Below are positions 6,439 to 7,654 of a stretch of DNA of 7,654 nucleotides, in pieces. The notes beneath the pieces are model-generated. The model was not told where the DNA came from. It ran no database searches and saw only the letters and a list, made by a program, of their open reading frames with translations. Source of the stretch: an uncultured Bacteroidales bacterium (GTDB lineage: Bacteria > Bacteroidota > Bacteroidia > Bacteroidales > Paludibacteraceae); assembly GCA_903929065.1 (NCBI GenBank), contig CAIYTJ010000557.1, positions 1-7,654 on the forward strand, given 5' to 3'. Each line of letters opens with the position of its first letter. Positions within the stretch are counted from its first letter, which is position 1. A program made the position numbers and the translations under genes.

Positions 6439-6996
6439 TTATCGATAATTTGATTTGTTTCTCATCTGATAATAATGCCTTCGAAAATCTTTATCATTAT
6501 TGAAAAAATAAAGAAGAAATAATGTCATCGCTATTGATATTAAATTTTGTGAAATTTTTGGTATACTGTCAAACTCAGAGCCCAATTTAACGAGTTCACC
6601 AAACAATCCCAACAAATTAAATATATTCATAATAATCAAAGCCCATTGTCTTCCTGAATAAATTGCCAGTAAAAGTCCTCCATTAATCAATATTATTAAA
6701 GATAACATTATGACAATAACTGAAAATTCAAGTTTATCATTTTGTAAAGCAGGAATTATTGCAAAAAGAGGTAATGAAAAAAGACAAATAAAAGTATATA
6801 GTACTTTCCTGTGCGAGTATTCGGCTTTGTCTTCTTTAATTAAAAATGTTTTTTCAGTGTAAACCGATTCTGCTAAAAATTCAGAACAATAAAATTGAAT
6901 ACAGGAGTTATCAATATTTTTAGTGCAAAGGATTTTCTTATTTGCATTATACATTCTATTCAAACATGATTGGCAGATGTGCGAATCCTCTTCCAT
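6439..6996 (-). CDS. Hypothetical Cys-rich four-helix membrane protein
   Basis: I do not recognise this 185-residue protein. The N-terminus carries five cysteines (8, 11, 24, 32 and 37) starting with CQSC, a pattern that could fold as a small zinc ribbon or treble-clef domain. It is followed by four hydrophobic helices at about 65-85, 92-113, 117-133 and 148-166, and a basic tail (RRHYYQMRNKSNYR). The N-terminal domain and the tail would sit on the same, probably cytoplasmic, side. It is markedly more AT-rich than the sugar genes around it. It lies 33 bases after the aminotransferase gene and 4 bases before the acetyltransferase gene, so it must be co-transcribed with them. It is not a known part of the Wbp pathway and looks like a later insertion. 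No function is proposed. Confidence 0.8.
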   Translation of the reverse strand: MEEDSHICQSCLNRMYNANKKILCTKNIDNSCIQFYCSEFLAESVYTEKTFLIKEDKAEYSHRKVLYTFICLFSLPLFAIIPALQNDKLEFSVIVIMLSLIILINGGLLLAIYSGRQWALIIMNIFNLLGLFGELVKLGSEFDSIPKISQNLISIAMTLFLLYFFNNDKDFRRHYYQMRNKSNYR

Positions 6997-7029
6997 TGCT
7001 ATTATCTTTCAGTTTTGAAATCAAAAAGA

Positions 7030-7654
7030 TTAACTTACAAATTCTAATACTGACTTTGTTATATATTCCAGTTGTTCAATTGAAAGTTCCGTGTGCATAG
7101 GTAAAGACATTACACACTCACTGAGTTTTTCGGCAACAGGGAAATCACCGGCCTTATAACGTGAATCCTGATAGGCTTTCTGAAGGTGCAAAGGAACGGG
7201 ATAATAAATCATAGCCGGAATTCCTTTGTCAGCCAGCTGTTTTATTAATTCTGCACGATTTATTCCATTCAATTTCAGGGTATATTGATGAAAAACATGG
7301 GTTGAATAACTTGTACGGGCAGGAGTGATTAATTTATCACAATCGGCAAAGGCAGCATCGTAATAATCAGCTGCAGAAAGTCTGTTTGCACAATATTCGT
7401 CTAGATGTTTCAGTTTTTCATCCAAAACTGCTGCCTGAATACTATCCAACCGGGAATTAACGCCAACCATATCGTGATAGTACCGAACCACCATGCCGTG
7501 ATTGGAGATTGCCCGCATTTTAGCAGCCAGTTCATCATTATTTGTAAAATAGCACCACCATCACCAAAACAACCTAAGTTTTTAGAAGGAAAAAAGGAGG
7601 TACAACCTATATCCCCCATGCACCCCGATTGAACTTTTCTTCCATCGGAAAAAG
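7030..7654 (-). pseudogene. wbpE: UDP-sugar 3-aminotransferase (WbpE/WlbC type), 5' partial, with apparent frameshift
   Basis: This is a PLP-dependent DegT/DnrJ/EryC1/StrS aminotransferase that should transfer an amino group from glutamate to the 3-keto group of UDP-GlcNAc-uronate. The gene enters from beyond the right edge. The first part (7652 down to about 7550) reads FSDGRKV, then GDIGCTSFFPSKNLGCFGDGGAI, which contains the PLP-binding Lys in FPSKNLG. The frame then shifts: the second part reads TNNDELAAKMRAISNHGMVVRYYHDMVGVNSRLDSIQAAVL and runs intact to the stop at 7030. One base is missing at the A4 run 7546-7549 (T4 on the coding strand); one extra T would restore the expected AIFTNND. 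Everything else is well conserved, so this is either a very recent mutation or a sequencing or assembly error in a homopolymer. If real, the dehydrogenase and acetyltransferase would lack their middle step. Confidence 0.88.

Noticed and set aside
7410..7619. Separate small minus-strand protein starting at 7619
   Set aside because: Its first half is the PLP-lysine region of the aminotransferase and its second half is out-of-frame sequence created by the 1-base deletion, so it is part of wbpE and not an independent gene.

Overview
The window looks like chromosomal DNA from a member of the Bacteroidota, probably an environmental or gut-type Bacteroidales/Marinilabiliales relative. This is inferred from the gene families (DUF3788, DUF4293, a B-A fused methionine sulfoxide reductase, a stand-alone four-helix-bundle/IVP protein), from a TAnnTTTG-type -7 promoter element before the TraB/GumN gene, from weak purine-poor ribosome sites, and from the modest GC content with AATTGGAAATTG-type intergenic repeats. 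The exact genus cannot be read from the sequence.

Left part, + strand (1-2785). The window opens inside a very AT-rich gene for a small two-helix membrane protein. A hairpin-rich spacer follows, then a DUF3788 protein and an unrecognised acidic protein. The gap after them (1634-1909) holds a MITE-like palindromic element with arms of about 37 bp. A Bacteroidota-type promoter and a secreted TraB/GumN-family protein come next.

Middle (2786-3926). The TraB/GumN gene converges on a minus-strand gene for an exported bifunctional MsrB-MsrA methionine sulfoxide reductase. The space between them holds a 75-bp inverted repeat whose 14-bp arms recur elsewhere in the window.

Right part, minus strand (3927-7654). 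This is one tightly packed gene string, read right to left: a WbpE/WlbC-type sugar aminotransferase (cut by the window edge and carrying an apparent 1-base deletion), a small Cys-rich four-helix membrane protein, a WbpD/WlbB-type N-acetyltransferase, an IVP/S23 four-helix-bundle protein, a WbpB/WlbA-type Gfo/Idh/MocA dehydrogenase, a DUF4293 membrane protein, and a strong intrinsic terminator. The dehydrogenase, aminotransferase and acetyltransferase are the three consecutive steps that turn UDP-GlcNAc-uronate into UDP-2,3-diacetamido-2,3-dideoxyglucuronate, a precursor for O-antigen, capsule or other surface glycans. The UDP-GlcNAc 6-dehydrogenase and any 2-epimerase would lie outside the window.

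The most notable feature is that this sugar operon is interrupted by two genes with no obvious sugar role. One of them, the IVP gene, is bounded by inverted copies of the same AATTGGAAATTG repeat that forms an apparently gene-less 75-bp element about 2.6 kb away. That suggests a small mobile cassette.
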